Assembly (NCBI RefSeq): GCF_016653355.1
Contig: NZ_NHSK01000111.1
Location: 1 to 55,878 of the forward strand
Origin: Rhodoplanes elegans
GTDB lineage: Bacteria; Pseudomonadota; Alphaproteobacteria; Rhizobiales; Xanthobacteraceae
Length of the DNA stretch: 55,878 nucleotides
Reading direction: 5' to 3'
Of this stretch, positions 16,501 to 24,688 are shown piece by piece (the stretch's first letter is position 1; every line of letters starts with the position of its first letter). The notes beneath the pieces were generated by a model. It saw only the letters and a list, made by a program, of their open reading frames with translations, searched no databases and had not been told where the DNA came from. A program made the position numbers and the translations under genes.

Positions 16501-16637
16501 AGGCGCTCGGCGCCGGCATCAACCTCAACGATCTCGGCCTGTCGGATCCGACCCGCAAGGACTTGTCGGTCTGGCTCGACCCGGTCTCCGGCACCTCGGT
16601 CCGCCAAGGCCTGCCGGCGCGTATTTCGCGGGCGTGA
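13548..16637 (+). CDS. ttrA: Tetrathionate reductase catalytic subunit A (molybdopterin oxidoreductase)
   Basis: Large Mo-bisMGD enzyme of 1029 residues. A Tat signal (DRRTLLK followed by a hydrophobic stretch) sends it outside the membrane. Three cysteines of the [4Fe-4S] site are Cys78, Cys81 and Cys85, with the fourth at Cys143 (TTCGRGS), giving the unusually long gap expected for the TtrA/ArrA/SrrA branch. Cys257 in the HGGYCGGSYRSGS segment is a candidate Mo ligand. The C-terminal MopB-type domain includes MLLISQKSVLMSAYT and HADDAARLGIANGD. Reaction in the family: tetrathionate + 2 electrons to 2 thiosulfate. The length (Salmonella TtrA is about 1020 residues, ArrA nearer 850) and the adjacent TtrS-type sensor favour TtrA over arsenate or selenate reductase, but the substrate is inferred. 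Ribosome site ggag lies 9 bases before ATG 13548. Confidence 0.85.
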   Translation: MDRRTLLKTGVAVGGLGAFAAGYAETGRKVVEGVVDSLAPKAKAADIHGASLKPEFTVDPATGQLTPNPDQQVSYVMCMGCTTYCGVRVRVDKTSGAVLRVAGNPFHPLSADPPLPPDMSVRDSFVAVSRAGEKGLDGRSTTCGRGSAMLGWMSSPYRITQPLKRVGPRGEGRWQPISFEQMVREVAEGGDLFGEGHVEGLRALRSFDPIDPKAPELGPKVNQVGLLSSTNEGRENFARRFVQKAFGSLNFIGHGGYCGGSYRSGSAAAMGNVKTLPHAKPDFANCEFIIFCGTAPANAGNPFKRQAAMVAKGRTDGKLSYVVVDPVIGHSDSLAAKHRGRWIPIKPATDGAFAMALARWIIDNERYDRNFLTQPNPKAAAAAGEAGWSNATHLVVAEPGHPRDGFMLRGSDLGLTIEGERYADKDPFVVVEPGTGALAPHTALAGPAALLVNDAFTVGDTPIRLRSSFDLYAQSARRFSLEEYAAVCGIPAETLAGLAEEFTSHGKKAAVNTHGGTMAGNGFYSAFALVTLNTLIGNINVKGGTMVPGGAFPAEGKGPRYDLDGFPGQVTPKGTPLSRNVPYERSSEFKRKAAAGKPYPSQAPWYPAAPQLGSEWLTSALNGYPYPLKALFVWNANPIYGIPGLKSAISTALKDPKKLPLIVSIDPFINETGAFADYILPDTLLFETWGFAAPWHAVPSRTSTARWPVVESKNAKTADGEPISMEAFFIALGKTLGLPGFGPNAMADAAGTLLSLDKPTDWFFRAAANVGFAGQKPVNDATDEDVALTGFGRHVPALQATLKPEEWRKAAHVFTRGGRYQPYGQAYEGDRMAQKFAPALTLYNEQVGTAKSSMTGRRHSGVPQWTPPSFCDGTPMRTVYSEAEWPMLLISQKSVLMSAYTIGLDRLRGIHPENPVALHADDAARLGIANGDPVRIATPGGTVVGTALVRKGVMRGVIAVEHGFGHTEFGARAHQIGGTRQADGKALGAGINLNDLGLSDPTRKDLSVWLDPVSGTSVRQGLPARISRA

Positions 16638-17441
16638 GGGACTGATCGTTGGTCGTGACATCGGCGCGTGCGGGTCGCAGCGCGAGCAGGGAAGGCCGAG
16701 CACCGGGACGGCGACGGCGGCCTCTCGGTGCCGGTCGACGCGGCGCGGATCGACGGAGCTGATGGTCGCGCAGGTCGGGCCATGAACTCCCGCCACGGCG
16801 TCCCGGCGACAGCGCATCGCGGATCGAGGGTGACCACTGGGGCATGTCGCCGGCGACCAGCTCGGCGTGCCGCACCCGCGTCGGCACGGATCGCTACGTC
16901 GCTGGGGGGCTCCTTGCCCGACAGAACGCAGCGCCTCCTTTATCTGCGCGGACCAGAACAATGGTGGCGCACGCTTGGCGTGCAATGGCGACTCTACGAA
17001 GCTGACCCGGAAAGCCGCAGCTTTCGCGCGAGGCCGATTCATTTTGCCATCCGAAGTGCCCCCGATCTTCATACCTCCTTCGCGGAAATCCGACATTCCT
17101 GCGCGAATCCGACAATCTAAATCCGGCGAATACGCTACTTATCACAGAAAGAAACAGTAATTACTTCCATCCAAACTGTATCTCAAAGAACACACAGGTT
17201 GACTGCTTGAAGTTATTTTACTTTTTTACTAAAATTTAATCCGCAAACAGTCAAATCCGTAATAACGGCGTATCGCCGCGACCGTGTGTCATCATCCGGT
17301 CGGTGCCAGTCAGTTCAGATCGTTCGCTGAAATCTCCGCACAACGGAGCGACACGTCATTCGGCTCGGTGCAGGTGAACCCCTGCGCGCGGCCTCAGGCG
17401 ACGTGTGCTCCGGCGGATGCACCGTCGAGGAACAAGGCCCC
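16638..17441. other. Intergenic region with an AT-rich island before the chemoreceptor
   Basis: About 800 bp without a convincing gene. The left two-thirds has ordinary GC content and only arginine-rich frames on both strands; a minus-strand frame starting near 17073 has a strong gaaggaggt site but runs on as antisense to ttrA, so it was not called. From about 17139 to 17265 the DNA becomes strikingly AT-rich, with T- and A-runs and a TTGACT at 17199-17204. This is probably the promoter region of the chemoreceptor; no good -10 box at the right spacing was found. Confidence 0.55.
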
Positions 17442-19514
17442 ATGTCCATGTCCATGTCGAGCCCGCCGGTTCCGGTGTGGAGATCGAGCCGCCTGAGCCT
17501 CCTTGTCAGTCGGCTCCCGATCGGGACGCGAATCTATGCCGCATTTGGCGTCACCCTGGTCCTGCTGGTCGCGCTCGCCCTCTTGGCCGTGCGCAGCATC
17601 AATTCCATCGGGCAGTCCTTCGACACTTACGGGACGATCAGCACCAACACGGTCGCGGGCCTCGCCATCGAGCGCAACTTCGTCGGCTTGCGGCGAAACG
17701 TACTGGCCTACACGACGACGGGCAGCCCCGAGGCGTTGGAGCGGGTGCGTGGGTTGGCGGCTGCCCTGCCGAAGGACATCGCCGCGTTGACCGACGCCCT
17801 GATCGTCGCCGAGCGGAAGGCGGCCCTGCAGGCGGTCAGGCCGCTCGTCGACCAGTATGTCGGGGAGATCGGCACGGCCGTGACACTGCGCACGGCGCGC
17901 GAAAAGACGGTCGCCGAGCGCATGGATCCGCTCGGAACGAAAGCGCGCGCGGCGGTGGCCGAGCTGGTGCGCCAGCTGACGGCCGACGGGGAGGCCGAAG
18001 CCGTGGCCGCCGCGGCGCTGGTGCGCGAGGCGCTGATGCTGGCGCGCCTCGACGCCCTGCGGTTTCTCGGCAAGCCCGGTCAGGCGACGGTGTCCCGGTT
18101 CCGCACCAGCCTTGCCGCGTTCGACACGGCCGCAACCGGGCTCGACCGGCGTCTGAGCAATCCCGAGCACCGCCGCCTCGCAACCGAGACGACCCAGACG
18201 ATGCATGCGTACGCTCAGGCGTTCGAGGCGGTGGTGAAGGAGACCGCCGAGCTGGACGCGCTGCTCAACCGAACCTTCGTCGAGCTCGCCGACCGTATCA
18301 ACACGGCACTCGGCGCGTACAGCCAGGCGCAGCGCGCCGGCCTCGCCCAGATCCAGTCCGAGACACATCAGGTCGTCGCCCAGGCGAACGTCCTGATGAT
18401 CGGCCTCGGCATCGCCGCCGTGGTGCTCGGGCTCGGGCTCGCCGTGGTGATCGGCCGCGGCATCACGCGACCGCTGGTCGGCCTGGTTGCCGCGATGAAG
18501 CGGCTCGGCGAAGGTGACTTCTCGGTGGTGCTGCCGGGTCTCGGCCGCGGCGACGAGGTCGGCGCCATGGCGGCCGCCGTCGAGGCGTTCAAGGTCAAGG
18601 CGGCCGAGCGGGCCCGGCGCGAGACCGAGGAGAGAGCCGAGCAGGACCGGCGCGCGAGCGCCGAACGCAAGGCCGAGATGGTCCGGCTCGCTGACGGCTT
18701 CGAGCGGGCGGTCGGCGGCATCGTCGACACGGTGTCGGCCGCGGCGACCGAGCTCGAGGCGGCGGCTGGCACGCTCACCCGCACGGCCGAGACCACGCAG
18801 CACCTCTCGGCGACCGTCGCGGCCGCCTCCGAGCAGGCCTCCACCAACGTCCAGTCCGTCGCGTCCGCCACCAACGAGATGGCCGCGTCAGTCAACGAGA
18901 TCAGCCGCCAGGTCCAGGAATCGACGCGAATCACCGGCGAGGCCGTGCGGGAGGCGCAGGAGACCGACGCCCAGATCGGCCACCTCTCGATCGCCGCTGG
19001 CCGCATCGGCGACGTCGTGAAGCTGATCACGGCGATCGCCGAGCAGACCAACCTGCTGGCGCTCAACGCCACCATCGAGGCGGCACGGGCAGGTGAGGCC
19101 GGCAAGGGGTTCGCCGTCGTCGCTCAGGAGGTGAAGGCGCTGGCGGCGCAAACCGCGAAGGCCACGGGCGAGATCTCGTCCCAGATCGCCGGGATGCAAT
19201 CGGCCACCCAGGCTTCGGTCGTCGCAATCAAGGCGATCGGCGGGACGATCGCGCGGGTCTCGGAGATCTCCGCCACCATCGCGGCCGCCGTCGAGGAGCA
19301 GGGTGCGGCGACCTCGGAGATCGCCCGGAACGTCCAGCAGGCGGCGGCCGGCACCACCGAGGTCGCCAGCAACATCACCGAGGTCAACCGCGGCGCCGGC
19401 GAGACGGGGTCGGCCTCCTCCCAGGTGTTGTCCTCGGCCCAGTCGCTGGCCGGCGAAAGCAACCGCCTCAAGCTCGAGGTCGACCGGTTCCTGGCGAACG
19501 TCCGTTCGGCATGA
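17442..19514 (+). CDS. Methyl-accepting chemotaxis protein with a large helical periplasmic domain
   Basis: Transmembrane chemoreceptor of 690 residues. Order: short cytoplasmic tail, membrane helix 1 (about 30-52), an all-alpha periplasmic region of about 260 residues, helix 2 (about 318-342), HAMP (about 342-395, starting [18 protein letters not shown]), coiled coil, and the MCP signalling domain with the hairpin tip [20 protein letters not shown]. The periplasmic length and helical pattern resemble helical-bimodular (HBM) sensors, which bind organic acids; this is inferred from size only. No CheR/CheB-binding pentapeptide is seen at the C-terminus. Start: three in-frame ATGs at 17442, 17448 and 17454 follow a gagg/aagg stretch; GTG 17403 would add 13 residues including two Cys and is less likely. 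The small gene at 19543 follows after 28 bp. Confidence 0.92.
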   Translation: MSMSMSSPPVPVWRSSRLSLLVSRLPIGTRIYAAFGVTLVLLVALALLAVRSINSIGQSFDTYGTISTNTVAGLAIERNFVGLRRNVLAYTTTGSPEALERVRGLAAALPKDIAALTDALIVAERKAALQAVRPLVDQYVGEIGTAVTLRTAREKTVAERMDPLGTKARAAVAELVRQLTADGEAEAVAAAALVREALMLARLDALRFLGKPGQATVSRFRTSLAAFDTAATGLDRRLSNPEHRRLATETTQTMHAYAQAFEAVVKETAELDALLNRTFVELADRINTALGAYSQAQRAGLAQIQSETHQVVAQANVLMIGLGIAAVVLGLGLAVVIGRGITRPLVGLVAAMKRLGEGDFSVVLPGLGRGDEVGAMAAAVEAFKVKAAERARRETEERAEQDRRASAERKAEMVRLADGFERAVGGIVDTVSAAATELEAAAGTLTRTAETTQHLSATVAAASEQASTNVQSVASATNEMAASVNEISRQVQESTRITGEAVREAQETDAQIGHLSIAAGRIGDVVKLITAIAEQTNLLALNATIEAARAGEAGKGFAVVAQEVKALAAQTAKATGEISSQIAGMQSATQASVVAIKAIGGTIARVSEISATIAAAVEEQGAATSEIARNVQQAAAGTTEVASNITEVNRGAGETGSASSQVLSSAQSLAGESNRLKLEVDRFLANVRSA

Positions 19515-19542
19515 CGCGCATCGTCCTCACAGGAGTGATCCA

Positions 19543-19875
19543 ATGTCGAACATCGTCGACTTCCCCAAGGTGCCGCTGGCCGAGAACGCTCCCGAGGCCG
19601 GTCCGGCCGACGCTCACCGACTGCTGGGCTCGCTGCTCGACTGCACGCAGCCGTTGATGGCGATCCTCGACGCGCTGGACCGGGCGGCGGCCGATCTCCC
19701 GGACGCTAACGATCATCAGAACCGGATCGCCGAGTCGAAGGCCGTGATGGCGAGCGCCCGCGCGCGGCTCCGCTCCGTCATCATGACCAGCATCCTCGCC
19801 GTGGACGGGGTCGTGATGATGCCCGACGGGAATGCGACAATGCTCACAGGAGGCAAGGACAGCGGCCGCCGCTGA
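19543..19875 (+). CDS. Small conserved-looking protein of unknown function downstream of the chemoreceptor
   Basis: I do not recognise this 110-residue soluble protein. ATG 19543 has a clear aggag site seven bases upstream. It begins MSNIVDFPKVPLAE, a start often seen in small cytosolic alphaproteobacterial proteins. Residues about 22-85 are helical with heptad-like spacing, and the C-terminus (VDGVVMMPDGNATML) looks like a small beta segment. It lies 28 bp after the chemoreceptor stop and 91 bp before the AraC regulator, so it is probably co-transcribed with the receptor. A chemotaxis accessory role is possible but unsupported by motif. Confidence 0.65.
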   Translation: MSNIVDFPKVPLAENAPEAGPADAHRLLGSLLDCTQPLMAILDALDRAAADLPDANDHQNRIAESKAVMASARARLRSVIMTSILAVDGVVMMPDGNATMLTGGKDSGRR

Positions 19876-19966
19876 CTGGCTCCCGACGAACCACCCCGAC
19901 TCGCTCCGGCCGGTCCAGTGGCCGGCCGGAGCGGGCAAGAAGAGAAAAATCGACGGAGGGGACGGC

Positions 19967-20974
19967 ATGCTCGACCGCTTCGTGATCGTCCGATCCAGCA
20001 GCTTCGACGAGTTTCGCGTGGGCGGACGCGTGTTCACTCCGGAGGTCTCCAGATTCGAGCCCGCGGCGCGAGAGGCCTTCAAGGGTCAGATTGCCGCCTT
20101 CACGTTTGGAAAGGCTTCCGATTCGGTCATCCTCGGCTCGGCCGTCACCTCGGTCGGTGTGCTGGCGCGAATGGAGCCGATCGAGACCGTGCGAGTGCTG
20201 CTGCCGACCTCGGCCGCGTTCCGCATCCAGGGCGGGCGCTGGACCCGCGAGTTCGCCGGTTTCGGCCGGGCGGCGCTGATGCCGGCACGCGGCTTGGACG
20301 GCCAAGCCGGAGCCGGGCATTTCCTGGAGGTGCGGATGCCGAGGTCGCGCCTCGCCGGGGCGATGGATCTGCTGGAGTGCAATGCCGAGATCGGCGCCGT
20401 GCTCGATCGGTTCGGCTGCGATCCGCGCCTCGACGGACTGCGGCTTTTCGCCGAGCACGTTCATCACTTGGTCGCCAGCATCGATCAGGAGCCGGCCGCG
20501 CTGGTCGACTTCGACCGCTTCCGGAGCGCGCACGAGCAGATCCTCGTTCTTCGCCTCGCGCGCGTCATCGCGGCGGCGGCGCGCCACTCGCGACAGCGCG
20601 GCCCCTCGCGTGGCGGCGTCGCGCTGCCTCGTGCCATGGAGTTCATTCACGCCCATGCCGAGGGCGATGTCGATCTCGCCGCTCTAGCACGTTTCGCTGG
20701 TGTGTCTTTGCGGACGCTGCAGTTCCGCTTCCGAAGTGAGTTCGACAAGACCATCGTGCAGTATGTGCGCGACCACCGCCTGGCGCTTGCGCGAGACCGG
20801 CTGGAGCGGGCGGACCCGGAGGCGACCGTTACGGGAATCGCCGTCGCGACCGGCTTCAGCCATCTCGGCGAGTTCTCGCGGCTGTATCGGCAACGTTACG
20901 GCGAGCTACCGAGAGAGACTCTGCAGCGTGCGCGTGCCGGCAAAGCTCGAAGCTGGTCCGGCGATAGGCCGTGA
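19967..20974 (+). CDS. AraC-family transcriptional regulator
   Basis: DNA-binding regulator of 335 residues. The N-terminal half (about 1-215) resembles the AraC-binding-like domain (AraC_binding_2) of FeaR-type regulators. The C-terminal AraC helix-turn-helix pair (about 230-325) includes ALARFAGVSLRTLQFRF and the signature VTGIAVATGFSHLGEFSRLYRQRYGELP. ATG 19967 is chosen for the acggaggggac site; the frame is open back to 19832, but that part overlaps the preceding gene and is low-complexity. It may regulate the receptor pair upstream or an unlinked target. Downstream, the palindromic element at 21046-21190 separates it from the convergent hydrolase gene. Confidence 0.88.
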   Translation: MLDRFVIVRSSSFDEFRVGGRVFTPEVSRFEPAAREAFKGQIAAFTFGKASDSVILGSAVTSVGVLARMEPIETVRVLLPTSAAFRIQGGRWTREFAGFGRAALMPARGLDGQAGAGHFLEVRMPRSRLAGAMDLLECNAEIGAVLDRFGCDPRLDGLRLFAEHVHHLVASIDQEPAALVDFDRFRSAHEQILVLRLARVIAAAARHSRQRGPSRGGVALPRAMEFIHAHAEGDVDLAALARFAGVSLRTLQFRFRSEFDKTIVQYVRDHRLALARDRLERADPEATVTGIAVATGFSHLGEFSRLYRQRYGELPRETLQRARAGKARSWSGDRP

Positions 20975-21045
20975 ACGGCACGACGCGCCGGCACCCCTCT
21001 CCCGAGTCGCGGGCGCCGTCGCTCCGACTATATATGACCTGTCGG

Positions 21046-21190
21046 CATTCCGCGGCGCGCGGAACGCGAGAACCCGGAATCCAGCGACGACGAGCGCGTT
21101 TCTGGCTGGATTCCGGGTCCGGCGCGGAGCCTGTCGTCGGGCCGGCCGAAGGTCGGACCCGATGGCGCCGGCCCGGAATGACGGCGCCGA
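21046..21190. repeat. Palindromic repeat cluster between convergent genes
   Basis: An inner inverted pair (acccggaatccagc at 21072-21085 and its exact complement at 21105-21118) is flanked by further hairpins and ends with ccggaatgacgg, the same boundary as the elements at 9897 and 24849. It lies between the converging araC-type and hydrolase genes, where such hairpins may act as a two-way transcription stop. Confidence 0.75.
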
Positions 21191-21205
21191 TGGGTGGGAA
21201 CGAAC

Positions 21206-21904
21206 TCACACCGCCAGCAGAATGCGGGCGACGCCCTGCGGGTCGGCCACCATGGCGTCGTGGCCGCAGGCGAGCGCCTCCATCCGCCACGACGGATCGG
21301 CAGCGAGCTTCGCCGTCACGGCGTCGAAGGCGGCGTTGGGGAAGCCTTTGGCGCGGATGAACACCTTCTTGGCGATCCTGTCCCGCGCACCCGTCAGCAC
21401 CATGCGGTCCGTGTAGGTCTTCATCGGATGCGGCGTGCACAGGCCGTCGACCCACGGCCGGTCCGGCTCGGCGACGCCGAGCGCCGCGGCCGGGTAGGGC
21501 TTCAGCGCGATCTCGCCGGTCTGTGGCGCGGCCGCGATGGCGTCGCGCACGCCCTGCGACGTGCCGTCGATCATGGCCGAGCCGTTCTCCGGCATGAAGG
21601 CGTCGAGGAAGACGAGCGCGCCGATCCTGTCGGCGACCTGCTCGGCGACGCCCGTCAGGATGAAGCCCGCATAGGAGTGGCCGACCAGGATCACGTCCTC
21701 GAGCCGCTCCCATTTGATCACGTTGACGACGTCGGCGACGTGGGTGTCGAGCCCGACCGCCGGGCCGAGCAGGTGGCTGCGCTCGCCGAGCCCGGTCAGG
21801 GTCGGGGCGAACACGCGATGTCCTTGTTCGACGAGCAGGTCGGAGACGCGGCGCCAGCACCAGCCGCCGTGCCACGCCCCGTGCACCAGCACGAAGGTTT
21901 TCAT
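21206..21904 (-). CDS. Alpha/beta hydrolase (esterase-like)
   Basis: Cytosolic alpha/beta hydrolase of 232 residues. It starts MKTFVLVHGAWHGGWCW, which contains the HG oxyanion loop, has the nucleophile elbow GHSYAG with Ser77, and a C-terminal catalytic His in CGHDAM at about residue 215. This pattern matches the plant salicylate-esterase/EstC-like group widespread in alphaproteobacteria, which cleaves small esters; the natural substrate is unknown. ATG 21904 (complement) has a ggag site about nine bases upstream. It is divergent from ribD, with a 195-bp gap that should hold both promoters. No signal peptide is visible. Confidence 0.88.
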   Translation of the reverse strand: MKTFVLVHGAWHGGWCWRRVSDLLVEQGHRVFAPTLTGLGERSHLLGPAVGLDTHVADVVNVIKWERLEDVILVGHSYAGFILTGVAEQVADRIGALVFLDAFMPENGSAMIDGTSQGVRDAIAAAPQTGEIALKPYPAAALGVAEPDRPWVDGLCTPHPMKTYTDRMVLTGARDRIAKKVFIRAKGFPNAAFDAVTAKLAADPSWRMEALACGHDAMVADPQGVARILLAV

Positions 21905-22099
21905 CGATGTTCTCCGGATCGCCGCGCGCAGAGACCGGCGCGGCCGAGAGGCGGGGGCAGGCGGATTAGATACCCGGCCCGGGCGGGCGTCCATGGCGCC
22001 GGCTTCGGAGCGGAGATGCGGAATTCGCGCGACGCGCTTGCGACGCGACGGCCGGACCGGCATGGTCGCGGCCCTTCGTCCGAACCGTGCAGACCGATC

Positions 22100-23254
22100 G
22101 TGGCCGCGTCCCCCGAAAACTCCGCCGATCCCGCTCTCGACGCCCGCTTCATGGCGCTGGCGCTGGCGCTCGGCCGGCGTGGACTCGGCAACACCTGGCC
22201 GAATCCGGCGGTCGGCGCCGTCGTCGTGCGGTTCGACGGCGGCACGCCCCGCATCGTCGGCCGCGGCTGGACCCAGCCGGGCGGCCGCCCGCATGCCGAG
22301 ACCGAGGCGCTGAAGCGCGCCGGCGATTTTTCCCGCGGCGCAACCCTCTATGTGACGCTCGAGCCGTGCTCGCATCACGGCAAGACGCCGCCCTGCGTCG
22401 ACGCGATCCGGGCGGCCGGGATCGCCCGCGTGGTCTCGGCGATCGAGGATCCCGACACCCGGGTGGCGGGGCGCGGCCACACGATCCTGCGCGACGCCGG
22501 CATCGTCGTGGACATCGGGGTCGGCGCCGCCGAGGCGTTCGCGGCGCATGCCGGCCACATCCGCCGCGTGCTGGAGGGGCGACCGCACGTCACGCTGAAG
22601 ATGGCGCTCTCGGCCGACGGCAAGGTGGCGCTCGCCGGACGGCGTCCGGTAGCCATCACGGGCGCGGCGGCGAATGCCCGCGTCCACCTGATGCGCGCCA
22701 TGCACGACGCGATCCTGATCGGCATCGGCACGGCGCTGGCCGACGACCCGCTGCTCACCTGCCGGCTGCCGGGGCTTTTTCCGCGCTCGCCGGTGCGGGT
22801 GGTGATGGACGCGACGCTTCGCTTGCCGCCGACGTCCCGCCTGGTGGCGACGGCACGCGAGACGCCGCTGTGGATCGTGACGCGGCCCGACGCGCCGGCC
22901 GACGCGGTGGCGCGGCTGCGCGAGGCCGGCGCTCATCTGATCCATGTCGCGCCCGCCGAGACCGGCCCCGGGGTCGACCCGGCCGCGGCGCTGCGGGCGC
23001 TCGGCGGCCTCGGCATCACCCGGCTGCTGATCGAGGGCGGCCCGACCGTCGCGGCCGCGCTCTCACGCGTCGACCTGATCGACGCGGCGGTGCTGCTGCA
23101 CGGGCCGCTGGTCATCGGCCCGGACGGCGTCGATCCGTTGGAGGGGCTTCCGCTGGCCGCGCTGACCGCCGGGCCGGCCCTCGCCTTGCAGGCGACCGAG
23201 ATGCTCGGCCCCGACCGGCTCGACGCCTATACGCGTCGCGCCGCGTGCCTCTGA
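22100..23254 (+). CDS. ribD: Bifunctional riboflavin biosynthesis deaminase/reductase RibD
   Basis: Two-step riboflavin enzyme of 384 residues. It deaminates 2,5-diamino-6-ribosylamino-pyrimidinone phosphate and then reduces the ribosyl side chain. The deaminase half (about 15-150) has NPAVGAVVV and the zinc site His65/Glu67 (PHAETEAL), Cys90 and Cys99 (PCSHHGKTPPC). The reductase half begins about residue 155 (RPHVTLKMALSADGKVA) and includes LIEGGPTVAAAL. The GTG at 22100 is the likely start because the family needs roughly 15 residues before the RFMALALAL helix; a later ATG at 22151 would cut into it. Oddity: the usual alphaproteobacterial neighbours nrdR, ribE/ribC and nusB are absent here. 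Confidence 0.93.
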   Translation: MAASPENSADPALDARFMALALALGRRGLGNTWPNPAVGAVVVRFDGGTPRIVGRGWTQPGGRPHAETEALKRAGDFSRGATLYVTLEPCSHHGKTPPCVDAIRAAGIARVVSAIEDPDTRVAGRGHTILRDAGIVVDIGVGAAEAFAAHAGHIRRVLEGRPHVTLKMALSADGKVALAGRRPVAITGAAANARVHLMRAMHDAILIGIGTALADDPLLTCRLPGLFPRSPVRVVMDATLRLPPTSRLVATARETPLWIVTRPDAPADAVARLREAGAHLIHVAPAETGPGVDPAAALRALGGLGITRLLIEGGPTVAAALSRVDLIDAAVLLHGPLVIGPDGVDPLEGLPLAALTAGPALALQATEMLGPDRLDAYTRRAACL

Positions 23255-23413
23255 TCCCGGCGCCCACCACCGCCGTTGCCCCGGCGCGCCCGGCGACCTA
23301 TCGTCGACAGGCGACCAACGAACAGGACCGCTTCGCCGGCACCGTCGATCCCCGAGCCTCGTCTCGCGGACCAGAACGGGCCGGGACGGGAGCGGCCAAG
23401 GGAGAGAAACACA

Positions 23414-24688
23414 GTGACCGACTTCACGCGACGCGAGACGCTCGTCCGCGGCGGCACGGCGCTCGCCGGCACGCTCGCCGCCTTCTCGGTGCCGGGACCG
23501 GCAGCCGGGCAGGGCGCGCCGATAAAAATCGGGTTCAGCATGGCGCTGACCGGCGGGCTCGCCGGCGGCGGCCGCGCGGCGCTGCTCGCCTATCAGATCT
23601 GGGCCGAGGAGGTGAACCAGAAGGGGGGCCTGCTCGGCCGCAAGGTCGAGCTCGTCTATTACGACGACCAGTCCAATCCGGCGACCGTGCCGGGCATCTA
23701 CACGAAGCTCCTCGACGTCGACAAGGTCGACCTGGTGATCTCCGGCTACGCCACGGTGCCGACCGCCGCCGCCATGCCGGTCGTGATCCAGCGCGGCAAG
23801 CTGTTCATGTCGCTGTTCGCGCTCGCCGCCAACGACCAGTTCCGCTACGACCGCTACTTCCAGATCCAGCCCAACGGGCCGGAGGCGAAGTTCGAGTTCT
23901 CGAAGGGCTATTTCGAGCTCGCCGGCAAGCTCGACCCGAAGCCGCGCACGGTCGCGCTGGTCGGCGCCGACGCCGAGTTCTCGATCCTGGCGCTCGAAGG
24001 TGCGCGCGAGAACGCCAAGAAGGCCGGCTTCCGCATCGTCTACGACCGCACCTATCCGCCCTCCACGGTCGACTTCACGCCGATCGTGCGGGCCATCAAG
24101 GCGGCCAATCCGGACCTCCTGTTCATCGCATCCTATCCGCCGGACTCGGCCGGCATGATCCGCACTGTCCACGAGGTCGGGCTCGGCGCCCGGATGGTCG
24201 GCGGCGGCATGATCGGCCTTCAGTTCGCGGCGCTGAAGCAGCAGCTCGGGCCGATGCTGGAGAACATCGTCGCCTACGATCTCTACGTCCCCGAGCCGAC
24301 CATGAACTTCCCCGGCATCGAGCAGTTTTTGGTGAAGTATCGCGAGCGCGCCGCGCCGGCCGGCGTCGATCCGCTCGGCCTCTACATCCCGCCCTTCGCC
24401 TATTCGGAGATGCAGATCCTCGGCGCCGCCGTGCAGGCGGTCGGCTCGCTCGACGACAAGGCGCTGGCCGATCACATCCGCAAGACCAAATTCACGACGA
24501 TCGTCGGCGATATCGCGTTCGGCGACCGCGGCGAATGGGCAGAGCCGCGCATCCTGCTGATCCAGTACCGCGGCATCGAGGGCAACGATCTCGAGCAGTT
24601 CAAGAAGCAGGGCAAGCAGGTGATCCTGCACCCGGCCAAGTACAAGTCGGGCGACCTCAAGGTGCCGTTCGAGCCGATCAAGCGGTAG
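23414..24688 (+). CDS. ABC transporter substrate-binding protein, branched-chain amino acid (LivK-like) type
   Basis: Periplasmic type-I binding protein of 424 residues. It has a twin-arginine signal (TRRETLVRGG, cleaved near residue 36) and a Peripla_BP_6 fold starting APIKIGFSMALTGGLAG, with the characteristic YYDDQSNPATVPGIYTKL segment. Members bind branched-chain amino acids, amides, urea or aromatic acids; the ligand cannot be told from sequence. GTG 23414 is preceded by a ggagag site. No permease (LivH/LivM) or ATPase genes are nearby, so this is an orphan binding protein, common in Rhizobiales. It is 159 bp downstream of ribD with no obvious functional link. Confidence 0.9.
   Translation: MTDFTRRETLVRGGTALAGTLAAFSVPGPAAGQGAPIKIGFSMALTGGLAGGGRAALLAYQIWAEEVNQKGGLLGRKVELVYYDDQSNPATVPGIYTKLLDVDKVDLVISGYATVPTAAAMPVVIQRGKLFMSLFALAANDQFRYDRYFQIQPNGPEAKFEFSKGYFELAGKLDPKPRTVALVGADAEFSILALEGARENAKKAGFRIVYDRTYPPSTVDFTPIVRAIKAANPDLLFIASYPPDSAGMIRTVHEVGLGARMVGGGMIGLQFAALKQQLGPMLENIVAYDLYVPEPTMNFPGIEQFLVKYRERAAPAGVDPLGLYIPPFAYSEMQILGAAVQAVGSLDDKALADHIRKTKFTTIVGDIAFGDRGEWAEPRILLIQYRGIEGNDLEQFKKQGKQVILHPAKYKSGDLKVPFEPIKR

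Noticed and set aside
15810-17096. A minus-strand frame whose internal ATG near 17073 has a strong gaaggaggt site
   Set aside because: The first 60 or so residues look somewhat protein-like, but the frame continues as antisense of ttrA with shadow composition and no recognised family. A short real gene ending early is not possible in this frame, so it was not called.
16668-17120. A 150-codon plus-strand frame after ttrA
   Set aside because: It has no clear ribosome site and no domain, and its sequence is arginine-rich; part may be old remnant sequence.
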